A DNA stretch of 64,000 nt from an uncultured Bacteroidia bacterium (GCA_938086785.1 CALKCM010000003.1:73930-137929); one strand, 5' to 3'. Shown: positions 44,214-53,714, counted from the first letter of the stretch. Notes: generated by a model not told the origin, from the letters alone. Numbers and translations are program-made.

Positions 44214-45971
44214 ATGAGTTTCTTAAAAACAATGTTGGCAACAATGGTGGGATTTTTTCTCTCCGTTTCTGTTGTGGTAGCTTTCTTTTTTGTAATTGTA
44301 ATTGCCTCAGTTATTGGTTCAAAAGAACGCCCTCAAATATCAAATAAAACAGTCCTAGAGCTCAATTTAGGTTTGAATGTTTCGGACAGGGTGAATGAGG
44401 AAGATGGAGCATTGGTCGAATTGTTAGGTGAAAAGAAAATTCCTGTAGGTTTAGATAATGTTCTTTGGGGTTTTGATAAGGCAGCGAAGGATGATCGGGT
44501 AAAAGGAGTTCTTTTGAGATCTGATTTCTACTCAGGAGGTTTTGCAACCGCCAAGGAGATTCATGACAAAATCCTGGAATTTAGAAATTCCGGAAAGTTT
44601 GTTTATAGCTATGGCGATTTTTACACGGAGAAAGGATACTACATCGCATCGGCTTGCGACAGTGTGTTTTTAAATCCCAAAGGAATCGCTGAGTTGAATG
44701 GCCTTGCCGCCAATGTGGTAATGTACAAAGGCATGCTAGATAAAATGGGTGTAAAGGTAGAAGTTTTTAAGGCAGGAACGCATAAAGGAGCTGTTGAGCC
44801 TTTTATAATGGAACGTTTAAGCGAGAATAACAGAACTCAAATAAGAAGCTATATAAGTGGAATTTTCAATACAATGGCAAGGGGTATTGCCAAAGCGAGA
44901 GGACTTGACCCATCTGAAGTACGGTCTAATATGAATGAGTTTAAAGCCCAAAATGCCCAATTAGCCGTGGATTACGGTTTTATAGACGGATTAAAATACG
45001 AGGATGAGATGCTTGAAATATGCAGTCGCGCTTCGAAAAGAAATAAAAAGAGTTTTAAAACCAGTTCTTTTCAAAAGTATAGCAGTGCCAATAAGGATCT
45101 AGGGAGCGGTTCCGATGAGATTGCCGTTCTCTTTGTAGAAGGTGAAATAGGAATGGGTGAGGGAGACTTGGAAGCGGGTATTTACAGCGCTTCTTTGGTT
45201 AAAGAATTGAAAAAGGTAAGGCTCAACGATAATATTAAAGCACTAGTGTTAAGGGTAAACAGCCCGGGAGGAAGTAGTAATGCCAGTGATATTATAAGTC
45301 GCGAGATTAACTTAATACGAAAAGCAAAGCCAGTCATTGTTTCTTTTGGTAATGTTGCTGCCTCAGGCGGGTACTATATAGCCTGTTTAGCAGACAGTAT
45401 TTTTGCTCAACCAAACACAATAACCGGTTCAATAGGTGTGTATGCCATGATGGCAAATACAAGCGATTTATACAAGGAAAAATTAGGTTTGGGTTATGAA
45501 ACGGTAGAAACGGGAGACTATGCCTCTTTTGGTAGACCAGATAGGGGTTTAAATGAAAAGCAGCGCATATTTTTACAAAATACTGTGGATATGATTTACG
45601 ACGATTTTGTTGGTATAGTGGCTCGGGGAAGAGGCATGGAGGTTCCCGAAATTGAAAGAATAGCAGAAGGACAGGTTTATACGGGAACTAGGGCCCTGGA
45701 GCTCGGTTTAGTAGATGGCTTGGGTGGCTTGCAGGATGCTATAAAAGCTGCCGCTTTTAAGGCAGATTTAAAGGAATATCATTTGGTAATGATGCCAAGG
45801 ATGAAAGGCGTTTTAGGACGTTTGTTAGGTGGAAGCCAGGAGATTGAAATAAATGCCGTTATTCCTACCTACTTTAAAAGCACGTATCATGAATTGAACA
45901 AGGTTCAACGATTAATTAAAAACCCCACACAGGGTATGATGATGATGCCTTATAGTTTGGATATTAATTAA
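44214..45971 (+). CDS. sppA: Signal peptide peptidase SppA, 67K type
   Basis: A 585-residue inner-membrane serine protease that degrades cleaved signal peptides. One N-terminal transmembrane helix (VGFFLSVSVVVAFFFVIVIASVIGS) is followed by two tandem ClpP-like domains, as in the long E. coli form. The second contains the nucleophilic Ser (NTITGSIGVY near residue 405) and the general-base Lys is in the first domain (AGTHKGAVEPF near residue 190). Nothing is missing. It ends at a terminator shared with hpf. Its position after the methylase may be fortuitous. Confidence 0.94.
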   Translation: MSFLKTMLATMVGFFLSVSVVVAFFFVIVIASVIGSKERPQISNKTVLELNLGLNVSDRVNEEDGALVELLGEKKIPVGLDNVLWGFDKAAKDDRVKGVLLRSDFYSGGFATAKEIHDKILEFRNSGKFVYSYGDFYTEKGYYIASACDSVFLNPKGIAELNGLAANVVMYKGMLDKMGVKVEVFKAGTHKGAVEPFIMERLSENNRTQIRSYISGIFNTMARGIAKARGLDPSEVRSNMNEFKAQNAQLAVDYGFIDGLKYEDEMLEICSRASKRNKKSFKTSSFQKYSSANKDLGSGSDEIAVLFVEGEIGMGEGDLEAGIYSASLVKELKKVRLNDNIKALVLRVNSPGGSSNASDIISREINLIRKAKPVIVSFGNVAASGGYYIACLADSIFAQPNTITGSIGVYAMMANTSDLYKEKLGLGYETVETGDYASFGRPDRGLNEKQRIFLQNTVDMIYDDFVGIVARGRGMEVPEIERIAEGQVYTGTRALELGLVDGLGGLQDAIKAAAFKADLKEYHLVMMPRMKGVLGRLLGGSQEIEINAVIPTYFKSTYHELNKVQRLIKNPTQGMMMMPYSLDIN

Positions 45972-45999
45972 GCACTGGAAGTTGACAGAACAAAAAAAA

Positions 46000-46026
46000 A
46001 AGCGACTCTGAAAAGCCGCTTTTTAT
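46000..46026. terminator. Bidirectional terminator between sppA and hpf
   Basis: AAGCG(A)CT pairs with AG(C)CGCTT, flanked by A and T runs. Short and with one mismatch but well placed between two convergent genes. Confidence 0.6.
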
Positions 46027-46028
46027 AG

Positions 46029-46334
46029 TTAGCCTACTTGAGTTGTCCGTTTTTCCTTATTTCTTTTTATTTGTTCTTTTAAGCTATCTACTGCGCCATC
46101 GGCAGCGGCCTCAAAAGTACGGGAACTATATTTCATGAAGAGTTGATTGTCCTTTAAATTGACTAATATTTCAATAAATTTATTCTCCTTGTCTTCGTTG
46201 TTTTCTACTTTTAAATAAACGTTAACAGAAATGATACTGTTCTCAAATTTGTTTAATTTTTCAATTTTGTTGGTGATAAAGTCTAATAATTTCTGGTCTG
46301 CTTTGAAGTTTACTGTTTGAAAATTGATTTGCAT
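46029..46334 (-). CDS. hpf: Ribosome hibernation-promoting factor, short form
   Basis: Encodes 101 residues, the size of the short HPF/YfiA fold (beta-alpha-beta3-alpha). It binds the 30S A/P-site region and inactivates ribosomes in slow growth. The N-terminal QTVNFKADQKLLDFITNKIEKL and the C-terminal AADGAVDSLKEQIKRNKEK blocks match the family. It lacks the C-terminal dimerisation domain of long HPF. It follows the xer gene on the same strand after 115 bases that contain a 13-base inverted repeat, and it has no clear -7 box of its own. Confidence 0.92.
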   Translation of the reverse strand: MQINFQTVNFKADQKLLDFITNKIEKLNKFENSIISVNVYLKVENNEDKENKFIEILVNLKDNQLFMKYSSRTFEAAADGAVDSLKEQIKRNKEKRTTQVG

Positions 46335-46345
46335 TTATGATTTAA

Positions 46346-46448
46346 TATTTTGAGATTTAACACGAGCAGGAGGCTATTCACATCCATCTGCCATTCAACC
46401 TGTAATATAGTATTCAGCCTGTTATTTTCCTAATAAAATCTCAAAATA
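46346..46448. repeat. 13-base inverted repeat between xer and hpf
   Basis: TATTTTGAGATTT (46346-46358) and AAATCTCAAAATA (46436-46448) are perfectly complementary arms around 77 bases; a smaller pair AGGCT/AGCCT lies inside. In the minus-strand mRNA this would fold as a long hairpin between the xer stop and the hpf ATG, 11 bases before hpf. It could be a regulatory structure or a tiny palindromic element. Confidence 0.45.
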
Positions 46449-46449
46449 A

Positions 46450-47322
46450 TCAGGCTTTATTACGTGGGTGGAGCTTGTGCATTTGCTTCAATTTTTCAAT
46501 ATTATTTTTGGTATACACTTGGGTAGCTGCCAAAGAAGAGTGTCCAAGAAGATCTTTAATAGCCATTAAATTTGCACCATTATTAAGTAAATGGGTGGCA
46601 AAACTGTGCCTCAAGGTGTGCGGGTTTGTTTTATGTGCAGAGCTAAACAGTTTTAAATATCTATGCACCTTTCTGTTCACAAGCATAGGGTAGTAGGCTT
46701 TTCCATTTTCACGTTCAAAGAGGTAAGATCCATTGAGGTCTGCATCCTTAAATGCATCCAGTAACTCGTCATGCAAAGGGATAATGCGTACTTTGTTTCT
46801 TTTCCCAAGCACTCGTATCTCATTCTTAGCCGTATCAATATCCTTAATTTTTATATTGATTAACTCAGATAATCGAAGGCCACAGGAATATAGCATGAGC
46901 AGCATTAATCGGTCTTTCTTTCCATCCTTCTGTTCATCCCAAGGAAAATTCTTAAACATATTAAATAAATCTAGCGCGGGAATGTCTTTAACAATTCGCT
47001 TTTCCAATTTTGGACTTGATATTTTGGCTAGTGGCTGGTTTTCTATGTTTTTAAAGGTATTTACATACTTGTAATAGCTTCTCAGACTACTCAGCTTGCG
47101 ATGTATGCTTTTTCCACTTATGCCTTGTTTTGACATGCTTGCAATCCACGTTCTAATTTGCTTAGAACGAATGGTTTCATCCCGGTCCGAAGAGGATTGA
47201 GTAATAAAGGCACTGAATTGTTCGAGATCTACTACATAGGCCTGCGCGGTATGCTCACTCATTCTTTTGTTTAGAGTGATGTACTTTATAAATTCCTTTA
47301 TGTGTTCTAAGCCGGCTGGCAT
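46450..47322 (-). CDS. xerC: Tyrosine recombinase, XerC/XerD type
   Basis: A 290-residue site-specific recombinase that resolves chromosome dimers at dif. The N-terminal SAM-like core-binding domain (residues 8-95) is followed by the catalytic domain. The Arg of SCGLRLSELI, the His-x-x-Arg of HTLRHSFATHLL, the LGHSSLAATQVYTKN with His and the nucleophilic Tyr are present. Size and order match a chromosomal Xer, not an integrase. Whether C or D is not readable. A TACATTCG box lies 11 bases upstream. dif was not found. Confidence 0.88.
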   Translation of the reverse strand: MPAGLEHIKEFIKYITLNKRMSEHTAQAYVVDLEQFSAFITQSSSDRDETIRSKQIRTWIASMSKQGISGKSIHRKLSSLRSYYKYVNTFKNIENQPLAKISSPKLEKRIVKDIPALDLFNMFKNFPWDEQKDGKKDRLMLLMLYSCGLRLSELINIKIKDIDTAKNEIRVLGKRNKVRIIPLHDELLDAFKDADLNGSYLFERENGKAYYPMLVNRKVHRYLKLFSSAHKTNPHTLRHSFATHLLNNGANLMAIKDLLGHSSLAATQVYTKNNIEKLKQMHKLHPRNKA

Positions 47323-47333
47323 ACTATTCTCAA

Positions 47334-47341
47334 CGAATGTA
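47334..47341 (-). promoter_or_regulatory. -7-like box of the xer gene
   Basis: TACATTCG on the minus strand, one base off the TAnnTTTG consensus, 11 bases before the ATG. Confidence 0.4.
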
Positions 47342-47418
47342 CAGCGTTTTCATTCTTATTTTGGACAGTTTCATGAACGAAAGAGAGGAGTGTATGAAAA
47401 TATAGAAATTAAAGGGCA

Positions 47419-47447
47419 TAAAAAAAGCCACTCATTGAGTGGCTTTG
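47419..47447 (-). terminator. Terminator of rpsU
   Basis: AGCCACT and AGTGGCT form a stem with a five-base loop, flanked by A and T runs; it follows rpsU on the minus strand. Confidence 0.8.
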
Positions 47448-47464
47448 TTATAATTTTTTTGAAA

Positions 47465-47659
47465 TTATTTAACGTTTTCTGCTTGCATTTTCTGCTTGTA
47501 TCTCGCGCGAATAACTTCCATTCGGCGGCTAACACAAGGCTTTTCAAATGCTTGACGTGCACGAATTTCTTTGATTACTCCTGTTTTGTCAAACTTCTTT
47601 TTGAATTTACGTAGAGCTTTTTCTAATGAATCGCTGTCTTTTATTGTTACCTGAATCAT
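47465..47659 (-). CDS. rpsU: 30S ribosomal protein S21
   Basis: A 64-residue basic protein at the 30S platform, near the mRNA and the 3' end of 16S rRNA. The starting MIQVTIKDSDSLEKALRKFKKK and the FEKPCVSRRMEV block are typical of S21. Nine further in-frame codons exist upstream, but the ATG at 47659 gives the family N-terminus and lies 16 bases after a perfect -7 box (TATATTTG followed by C). It is monocistronic with its own terminator. Confidence 0.95.
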   Translation of the reverse strand: MIQVTIKDSDSLEKALRKFKKKFDKTGVIKEIRARQAFEKPCVSRRMEVIRARYKQKMQAENVK

Positions 47660-47675
47660 ACTTTTTATAGGGCTG

Positions 47676-47683
47676 CAAATATA
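47676..47683 (-). promoter_or_regulatory. -7 promoter box of rpsU
   Basis: TATATTTG followed by C on the minus strand, 16 bases before the ATG. Confidence 0.6.
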
Positions 47684-47718
47684 CAATGCTTTTTTTATTT
47701 AGCAAGATATTTTGAATC

Positions 47719-48861
47719 TTAATCTTTTAAAATATTTCTTGAGATCACTAATTTTTGAATTTCACTGGTTCCTTCTCCAATCGTACAGAGCTTGCAATCT
47801 CTGTAAAACTTCTCTACTGGGAAGTCTTTGGTGTATCCATACCCACCAAATATTTGAACAGCATCCGTTGCTACTTTTACGCTCACTTCGCTGGCATAGT
47901 ACTTAGCCATGGCAGATTCTGTAGTCATTTTTTGCCCTCTATTCTTTAAGTCAGCAGCTTGCAAAGTTAATAATTCAGCCGCCTCAATTTGAGTAGCCAT
48001 ATCTGCTAATTTAAAAGCAATGGCTTGAAATTCGCTAATGGGTTTGCCAAACTGCTCCCGTTCCTTAGCGTATTTTAAGGCCGCTTCATAGGCTCCTTTG
48101 GCAATGCCTAAACTTAGGGCTGCTATAGATATGCGTCCTCCATCCAATATTTTCATGGCCTGAATAAAACCATCCCCTTCTTTTCCCAGCATATTTTCTG
48201 CAGGGATTTTACAATCTTCAAATATGAGTTCAGCCGTTTCGCTGGCTCGCATGCCCAATTTATTTTCTTTTTTACCGCCGCTAAATCCGGGAGTTCCTCT
48301 TTCTACCACAAAGGCAGATATGCCGTGGCTATCTAGTAGTTCTCCTGTTCTTGCCAATACAACTGCAACATCTCCTGAGATTCCGTGAGTAATCCAGTTC
48401 TTAGATCCGTTTAATACGTATGAATCGCCTTCTTTTTTGGCAACACATTGCATTCTCATAGCATCGCTACCCGTATTTGCCTCGGTAAGACCCCAGGCAC
48501 CAATCCATTGTCCTGTAGCAAGCTTAGGAAGCCATTTCTTTTTTTGCTCTTCGCTACCAAATTGCAAAATATGTCCGGTACATAAACTGTTGTGAGCGGC
48601 CATACTTAATCCAATGGATCCACAGACTTTGGCCAGGCCTTGAATGGCCTCGGAATACTCGATATATCCTAACCCGCTGCCGCCATACTCTTCGGGAACT
48701 AAAACACCTAAAAGGCCTAATTTTCCCATTTCGTGAAAGAGTTCTTTTGGGAAGGTTTGAGACTCGTCCCATTCCATAATATTGGGGCGGATATGGCGTT
48801 CTGCAAAGTCAGAAACCATCTGTTTAATCATCTCGGTGTTTTCGGTTGTTTTGTAGTCCAT
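47719..48861 (-). CDS. Acyl-CoA dehydrogenase
   Basis: A 380-residue flavoprotein that oxidises acyl-CoA at the alpha-beta bond, passing electrons to ETF. The [14 protein letters not shown] block near residue 128 (FAD/substrate), the conserved WITHG near residue 160 and the C-terminal [29 protein letters not shown] containing the catalytic Glu are all present. Substrate chain length is not readable, though this layout resembles short/branched-chain enzymes. A -7 box TACCTTTG lies 11 bases before the ATG. It follows the ABC transporter gene on the same strand after 31 bases. Confidence 0.94.
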   Translation of the reverse strand: MDYKTTENTEMIKQMVSDFAERHIRPNIMEWDESQTFPKELFHEMGKLGLLGVLVPEEYGGSGLGYIEYSEAIQGLAKVCGSIGLSMAAHNSLCTGHILQFGSEEQKKKWLPKLATGQWIGAWGLTEANTGSDAMRMQCVAKKEGDSYVLNGSKNWITHGISGDVAVVLARTGELLDSHGISAFVVERGTPGFSGGKKENKLGMRASETAELIFEDCKIPAENMLGKEGDGFIQAMKILDGGRISIAALSLGIAKGAYEAALKYAKEREQFGKPISEFQAIAFKLADMATQIEAAELLTLQAADLKNRGQKMTTESAMAKYYASEVSVKVATDAVQIFGGYGYTKDFPVEKFYRDCKLCTIGEGTSEIQKLVISRNILKD

Positions 48862-48872
48862 TTTTAACGTTA

Positions 48873-48880
48873 CAAAGGTA
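48873..48880 (-). promoter_or_regulatory. -7 promoter box of the acyl-CoA dehydrogenase gene
   Basis: TACCTTTG on the minus strand, exact consensus, 11 bases before the ATG; it lies in the 31-base gap downstream of the ABC permease gene. Confidence 0.5.
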
Positions 48881-48892
48881 CTATATTAAGGC

Positions 48893-50209
48893 TTAATTTT
48901 TACGTATAATCCATTTCGCAAAATCCTTCCATTTTGGTTTTTTGCCATACATTAAGATACCTACTCTGTATATGCGTGCAGAGAGCCATACCATAAATAA
49001 GAAGGTGGCAATTAAAATAAAAAATGATGTAAATATTTCGAGCCAAGAGATCCCAAATGCTACTCGCGCACTCATGACCACTGGTGAGGTAAATGGGATG
49101 TAGCTAAAAACCTTAGCAATTGCTCCATTGGGATCCTGAAAAACGGCGCTTTGGGCAATGATAAATCCAAAGACAAGGGGCAGCGAAACAGGAAACATAA
49201 ATTGTTGGGTATCGCTGTCTTGGTTTACGGCTGACCCAATGGCTGCAAACAAGCTGCTGTACAGCAAATATCCACCTACAAAAAACAGGAGAAATACGGT
49301 GATTATTTTGGCAAAGGGCAAGCTCTCTACCGATTGAATGAGGCTGGATACCGTATCATTCGCAATGGCTGTATTTTCGCCACCTGCTGCTATTTCTTGA
49401 TAAAAACTTGAATCTCCTGCGCTCAGTCCTAGAACCAAAGAAATGACGGTAATAAGGCCGGTTCCTAAGACAATCCAGGCTATAAATTGGGTTAAACCTA
49501 CTGCGGCAACTCCTAGTATTTTTCCAAGCATTAAATCAAAGGGCTTTACGCTGCTCACAATTACTTCTACAATTCTATTGGTCTTCTCCTCGATAGTACT
49601 GCGCATAACCATGGAGCCATAGATGAATATGAAAATGTAAATAATAAAGGCCATGAACATGCCAATGCCGCTTTTTAAGCCGCTATTGCTGCTCTTTAAA
49701 TCGCCATCTAGTTTGGCTTCTAAGGTTTTAAATTTTACCCTTGGCTTTAACTCATCCAGTTGCTTGTTGGTGATGTTTAGTTCTCCCAAACTTTGAGTAA
49801 AAATATCATCGGTTAAATACGATTGAAGACTACTAATCTTTGTAATAGAGGGTGTTTGACTGCTTATGAATTCTAAGCTATCAATGGATAGCCTATCCTT
49901 ATCTTTAATGTGTAGCAAGGCCAAGTATTCGTTATCCAAGAGTTCCTTCATCTCTGTGGGATGGTCTACTTTATGAAAGATAAAATTACTGAGGGTATCT
50001 TTATTTACGGCTTCGGATAGGATGTTATGTTCATCTAAGTAGTTTACCTGGGTGTATTCATCTGACTTACCACTTTGAACGGCAATAAATGCTACCGCTG
50101 CATAAAAAGCTACAAAAATAAGGGGGGTAATGAGGGTTAATAGAATGAATGATTTGTTCTTTATACGACTGAGGTATTCTCGCTTAAAAATGATGCGTAT
50201 ATTTTTCAT
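48893..50209 (-). CDS. ABC-2 type transporter permease (NatB-like)
   Basis: A 438-residue membrane protein. One helix at the N-terminus (FILLTLITPLIFVAFYAAVAFIAV), a large extracytoplasmic region, and five to six helices after residue 180 (starting GSMVMRSTIEEKTNRIVEVIVSSVKPF), in the arrangement of NatB and other ABC-2 permeases. The IVEVIVSS motif is the family signature. It overlaps the ATPase gene by four bases, so the two form one exporter. Sodium export is known for B. subtilis NatAB, but the substrate here cannot be read from sequence. Confidence 0.88.
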   Translation of the reverse strand: MKNIRIIFKREYLSRIKNKSFILLTLITPLIFVAFYAAVAFIAVQSGKSDEYTQVNYLDEHNILSEAVNKDTLSNFIFHKVDHPTEMKELLDNEYLALLHIKDKDRLSIDSLEFISSQTPSITKISSLQSYLTDDIFTQSLGELNITNKQLDELKPRVKFKTLEAKLDGDLKSSNSGLKSGIGMFMAFIIYIFIFIYGSMVMRSTIEEKTNRIVEVIVSSVKPFDLMLGKILGVAAVGLTQFIAWIVLGTGLITVISLVLGLSAGDSSFYQEIAAGGENTAIANDTVSSLIQSVESLPFAKIITVFLLFFVGGYLLYSSLFAAIGSAVNQDSDTQQFMFPVSLPLVFGFIIAQSAVFQDPNGAIAKVFSYIPFTSPVVMSARVAFGISWLEIFTSFFILIATFLFMVWLSARIYRVGILMYGKKPKWKDFAKWIIRKN

Positions 50210-51105
50210 ATTTCCGATACAGTTTGTACAAATACTTCGTGAATACTGGGTAAGTTCTCTCTAAAAAGAACCCAATCTGAATGAGCCTGAGCTTGTTGAA
50301 TGAGGGTGTTTTTTTCTTTTTCGTCTTTGCACGACAGTTCATAAATAATGTACGCCTCTGGATTTGTTCTTTGGTTGATGCAATGCGTTTCGAACCATTT
50401 ATGGGGAGCATTTGAACTAAAGCCCACTTCGTAGGTATGCTTATATTGGGCGCGCCTGATGTCGGTAGATTTGCCGCATACCACAATTTTTCCCTGATGA
50501 ATGATGGCGAGTTCATCGCATAATTCTTCTACATTATCCATGCGATGGGTGCTAAAGAGAATAGTGGTTCCTTTTTTATTCATTTCTAGAACCAGCTCTT
50601 TTACTAAATCTGCATTTACAGGGTCAAAGCCACTAAAGGGCTCATCGAGGATTAAGAATTTAGGCTCGTGAATAATGGTGCATAAGAATTGTACTTTTTG
50701 TGCCATCCCCTTGCTTAATTCCTCCATTTTTTTATTCTTCCATTCTAAAATATCCAATCGTTCTAACCAGTATTTGGCTCTTTTTCTAGCCCGATTTTTA
50801 GCTACTCCTTTAATTTCAGCAAAGAATAACAGCTGATCCCAAACGGACATTTTTTTATACAAGCCTCTTTCTTCAGGCATGTATCCCATGTGCTGGGTAT
50901 GTTTGGATTCTAAAGGTTCTCCATTAAATAAAATAGTTCCGCAATCTGGCTTAGTTATGGTGGCCAACATTCGAATGAGGGTTGTTTTTCCGGCACCATT
51001 TGGACCCAGTAATCCAAAAATACTGCCTTGGGGAATGGAAAGTGAAATGCAATCGTTTACGACACCAGACTCGTATGATTTTTGCAAATCCTTAATCTCT
51101 ATCAC
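50206..51105 (-). CDS. ABC transporter ATPase (NatA-like)
   Basis: A 299-residue ATP-binding subunit. Walker A LLGPNGAGKTTLIRML near residue 34, signature ELSKGMAQKVQFLCTII near residue 130 and Walker B FLILDEPFSGFDPVN near residue 152 are present; a C-terminal domain of about 80 residues follows, as in NatA-like proteins. The start is GTG at 51105, giving the usual MIEIKDLQKSYESG. A TAATTTCG box ends four bases before it. Partner of the permease at 48893. Confidence 0.92.
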   Translation of the reverse strand: MIEIKDLQKSYESGVVNDCISLSIPQGSIFGLLGPNGAGKTTLIRMLATITKPDCGTILFNGEPLESKHTQHMGYMPEERGLYKKMSVWDQLLFFAEIKGVAKNRARKRAKYWLERLDILEWKNKKMEELSKGMAQKVQFLCTIIHEPKFLILDEPFSGFDPVNADLVKELVLEMNKKGTTILFSTHRMDNVEELCDELAIIHQGKIVVCGKSTDIRRAQYKHTYEVGFSSNAPHKWFETHCINQRTNPEAYIIYELSCKDEKEKNTLIQQAQAHSDWVLFRENLPSIHEVFVQTVSEI

Positions 51106-51109
51106 AGCT

Positions 51110-51117
51110 CGAAATTA
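51110..51117 (-). promoter_or_regulatory. -7-like box of the ABC transporter operon
   Basis: TAATTTCG on the minus strand, four bases before the GTG start; identical in sequence and spacing to the box at recF. Confidence 0.45.
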
Positions 51118-51179
51118 TATGCTTTTTAATGAACTGTTTTGGGCTATTCGATTAGTATAGTAAAATACAGGTCTAAGCT

Positions 51180-53714
51180 TTATGATTTTCTTTTTCTAGC
51201 GTACCATTTTTTACCAAGGTAAAATAGGAGGAACCCAACACCCAGAGCGAACAATACTTGCACCCAAGCGCTTAGAATTAAGAATTTGTGTAGGATAGAT
51301 TTATGCTGCTTATTATCGATACCTACGCCGCCGTATTTGGCTACATGCGACATGAGGTTTACGGCTATGCTGCCATCGGGAATATCTTTATGGCAGGATA
51401 AACAAACCCCTCTGCGATCTAGTTTCATGAGTTCTTGCCGATTTAAAGGCCTGGATCCGGAGAGGTGATGCCCTACGGTTTGCAATTGTTTCCCGTTTTC
51501 GGTTAAAAAACGGCTCCAATCCATGTTTAAGTTCTCGATGCGGTTAAATTGGGTGTCTTTATTTTTAGGAATAACTTTTCCGTTGGCATCCAATAGATCC
51601 ATTACATAATCCTCGTTTGGTGGGTAAAATAGATCGCCACTGTTTATGCCAAATCCCATGGCTTTTGGATTGTTGTGACAGCTTTCGCAACTGCGTGCTT
51701 TAAGTTGTGTGGTGTGGGGCTGAACGGGTGCTATATCTATGGCTAATTGTCCGTCTTCTCCTCCATTTTCGCCATGTTTAACCTTAAAAATATGGTTGAG
51801 CATGGCCATGTTGCCGTCTTTGTCTTTTACACTTACGGTGGTTTGGCAGCCGGGAACAGCTGGCGATACTCTGTTTTCGCCATTAACCACGAGGGGAGGG
51901 TCTTCCCATCGCAAAAAGCTGCGTTGCTCGGTTACATTTCCGCTAATGAGGTATTCTTTTAATTCCTCGAGTTCTTTCTTGCTCAAATCAGCATCTACGG
52001 TTCGGCCATTAGGACCGGCAGATTTAGCAATTTTCACCCAATCTGGCTTGGCTTTGGTTGGTTTTGAGTAATCTATTTCTATATGGCAGCCATAGCACTG
52101 TGGCGCCCAGGTGGCGTGGCAAGCGTAGCATTCCATTTTATCGATATGCGATTGGGTTTGCACCATGGCTACTTTGCCGCCTTCGGTAAGTTCATCATTA
52201 TCCGTGAGGTTTTTTAAGGGTTTATATCGTATGTCTTTGCCACCGGCGGAGAATAAAATCATTTCGTTGCCGTCTTTGACCACATGCGGCATGGGGTTTC
52301 CGCGGGCAGTTATGGCATATCCGTCTTTCTTTGGGTTTTCGGAACCCATGAGTAAATACTTGGCAAGTTCTTGACTGACGCCTCGCGGTGTTTGATCTGT
52401 AATTTCGCCGGCTATCTCATCGCCGTAGCCTATGGGCAGCTCCCATGGGTATTTTTTGGGTGTTCCGTGGCAATCTTGACATTCGATCTCTACGGCTCCC
52501 TGAATGGCTCCTACAAGCTCTCCGGTGCTGTGTATATCTCCACTGGTATGGCAATCTTGGCAAACCATTCCTTTTTTAAGATGCACATCTGGCTGGAGAT
52601 GGATGTAATTTTTTTTGTGCAATTTAGATTGGTTTTCTCCGTGTCCCATAAATGGACTAGCGTAGGAGGTTTCCATTAAACCCTCGTAGGATACTCCTAT
52701 GCGCCGCCCGCGGTTGTGGCAACTGGTGCAATTTTTGGTGGGAACTCCAGTGTAGGTATTTCCATGCAGGGTTACTTTGGCATCTCTGGTTCCTTGTATG
52801 GAGTGCACGAGCATATGCCCGGGTTCGTCTTTGGGTATGGTGGGATCGTTTCCTTCGTAAAGGCCTTTATTGGAGTAGGGGATGTGGCAGGAGGTACAGC
52901 CCGTTCCTCTAAAATCGCCTTCGGTTTTTGAGCCTCTTACCCCCAAGTGGCAGCGCTGACATTCTTGACGTAAATATGTGTATACAGCAAGTTTTGGGTT
53001 TATTTTAACTTGATCTGCGGTGGGCGCCTCGGGCAGGGCTTTCATTTTCCCTGGAAATATTTGGGGCTCGGCCTTTTTTAAGGTGGCCATGTATTTCTTA
53101 AAGGTTTCTGTTCCTAATCGCTCGTGGGTACTCAGTTCATTGGTTTCTATATTGGCCACGTCGTGGTTGTATCCTTGGTCGCCTCCAAAGCCCCATACGG
53201 TTCCTTGGATTTTGCCGGCTTCGGTAAACATTAAGGAGGTGAACTGGGTGCTTACTTGTTCTTTGTGGCACATGCCGCAGGTATTTTTATTAATCCAGGG
53301 GCTGCCAGGGTCTGGATAAAAGTCTTTGGGGCCTTTATGGGTTTTAAAGTAGGCGGCGGTTCCTTGGTGCGCTTTGGTTTTATTGGTGCTTTCTGGGTTC
53401 CCTCCATGGCAAACCACGCAATCGTTGTTTTTAATGCCTGCGGTATCTGCGTACTTTAGAATGGATTGCATCATTCCGGAACTGGTTTCACGAATATGTG
53501 CAATTCCTTCATGACATTTTACGCAGTTGTTATTGCTGTAATCAATCTCTAATTGCGCTTCGGAAACAAGGGCTGTGTTTTGTTTCTCCATTTCTGGACA
53601 AACGGATTTGGGAGCAATTTTGGCCTCTTTTTTCTGGCTATTGCTGCACTGTGTAAAGGTAATGATCCCAATTCCCACTATAAAAAGTGCATACAGAAGC
53701 TTTTTGAGATTCAT
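51180..53714 (-). CDS. Dodecahaem c-type cytochrome, membrane-anchored lipoprotein
   Basis: Encodes 844 residues. The signal peptide ends in a lipobox-like TFTQC, and a C-terminal helix (LSAWVQVLFALGVGFLLFYL) with a basic tail gives a second anchor. Twelve CxxCH haem-binding motifs are visible (CVKCH, CVVCH, CGMCH, CQRCH, CTSCH twice, CQDCH twice, CYACH, CYGCH, CESCH, CLSCH). Multihaem proteins of this kind move electrons across the periplasm to or from a reductase, nitrite or sulfur donor. No reductase, haem lyase or menaquinol complex is adjacent. A TATTTTTG box ends eight bases before the ATG. The third-base G/C content looks higher than that of nearby genes. Confidence 0.9.
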   Translation of the reverse strand: MNLKKLLYALFIVGIGIITFTQCSNSQKKEAKIAPKSVCPEMEKQNTALVSEAQLEIDYSNNNCVKCHEGIAHIRETSSGMMQSILKYADTAGIKNNDCVVCHGGNPESTNKTKAHQGTAAYFKTHKGPKDFYPDPGSPWINKNTCGMCHKEQVSTQFTSLMFTEAGKIQGTVWGFGGDQGYNHDVANIETNELSTHERLGTETFKKYMATLKKAEPQIFPGKMKALPEAPTADQVKINPKLAVYTYLRQECQRCHLGVRGSKTEGDFRGTGCTSCHIPYSNKGLYEGNDPTIPKDEPGHMLVHSIQGTRDAKVTLHGNTYTGVPTKNCTSCHNRGRRIGVSYEGLMETSYASPFMGHGENQSKLHKKNYIHLQPDVHLKKGMVCQDCHTSGDIHSTGELVGAIQGAVEIECQDCHGTPKKYPWELPIGYGDEIAGEITDQTPRGVSQELAKYLLMGSENPKKDGYAITARGNPMPHVVKDGNEMILFSAGGKDIRYKPLKNLTDNDELTEGGKVAMVQTQSHIDKMECYACHATWAPQCYGCHIEIDYSKPTKAKPDWVKIAKSAGPNGRTVDADLSKKELEELKEYLISGNVTEQRSFLRWEDPPLVVNGENRVSPAVPGCQTTVSVKDKDGNMAMLNHIFKVKHGENGGEDGQLAIDIAPVQPHTTQLKARSCESCHNNPKAMGFGINSGDLFYPPNEDYVMDLLDANGKVIPKNKDTQFNRIENLNMDWSRFLTENGKQLQTVGHHLSGSRPLNRQELMKLDRRGVCLSCHKDIPDGSIAVNLMSHVAKYGGVGIDNKQHKSILHKFLILSAWVQVLFALGVGFLLFYLGKKWYARKRKS

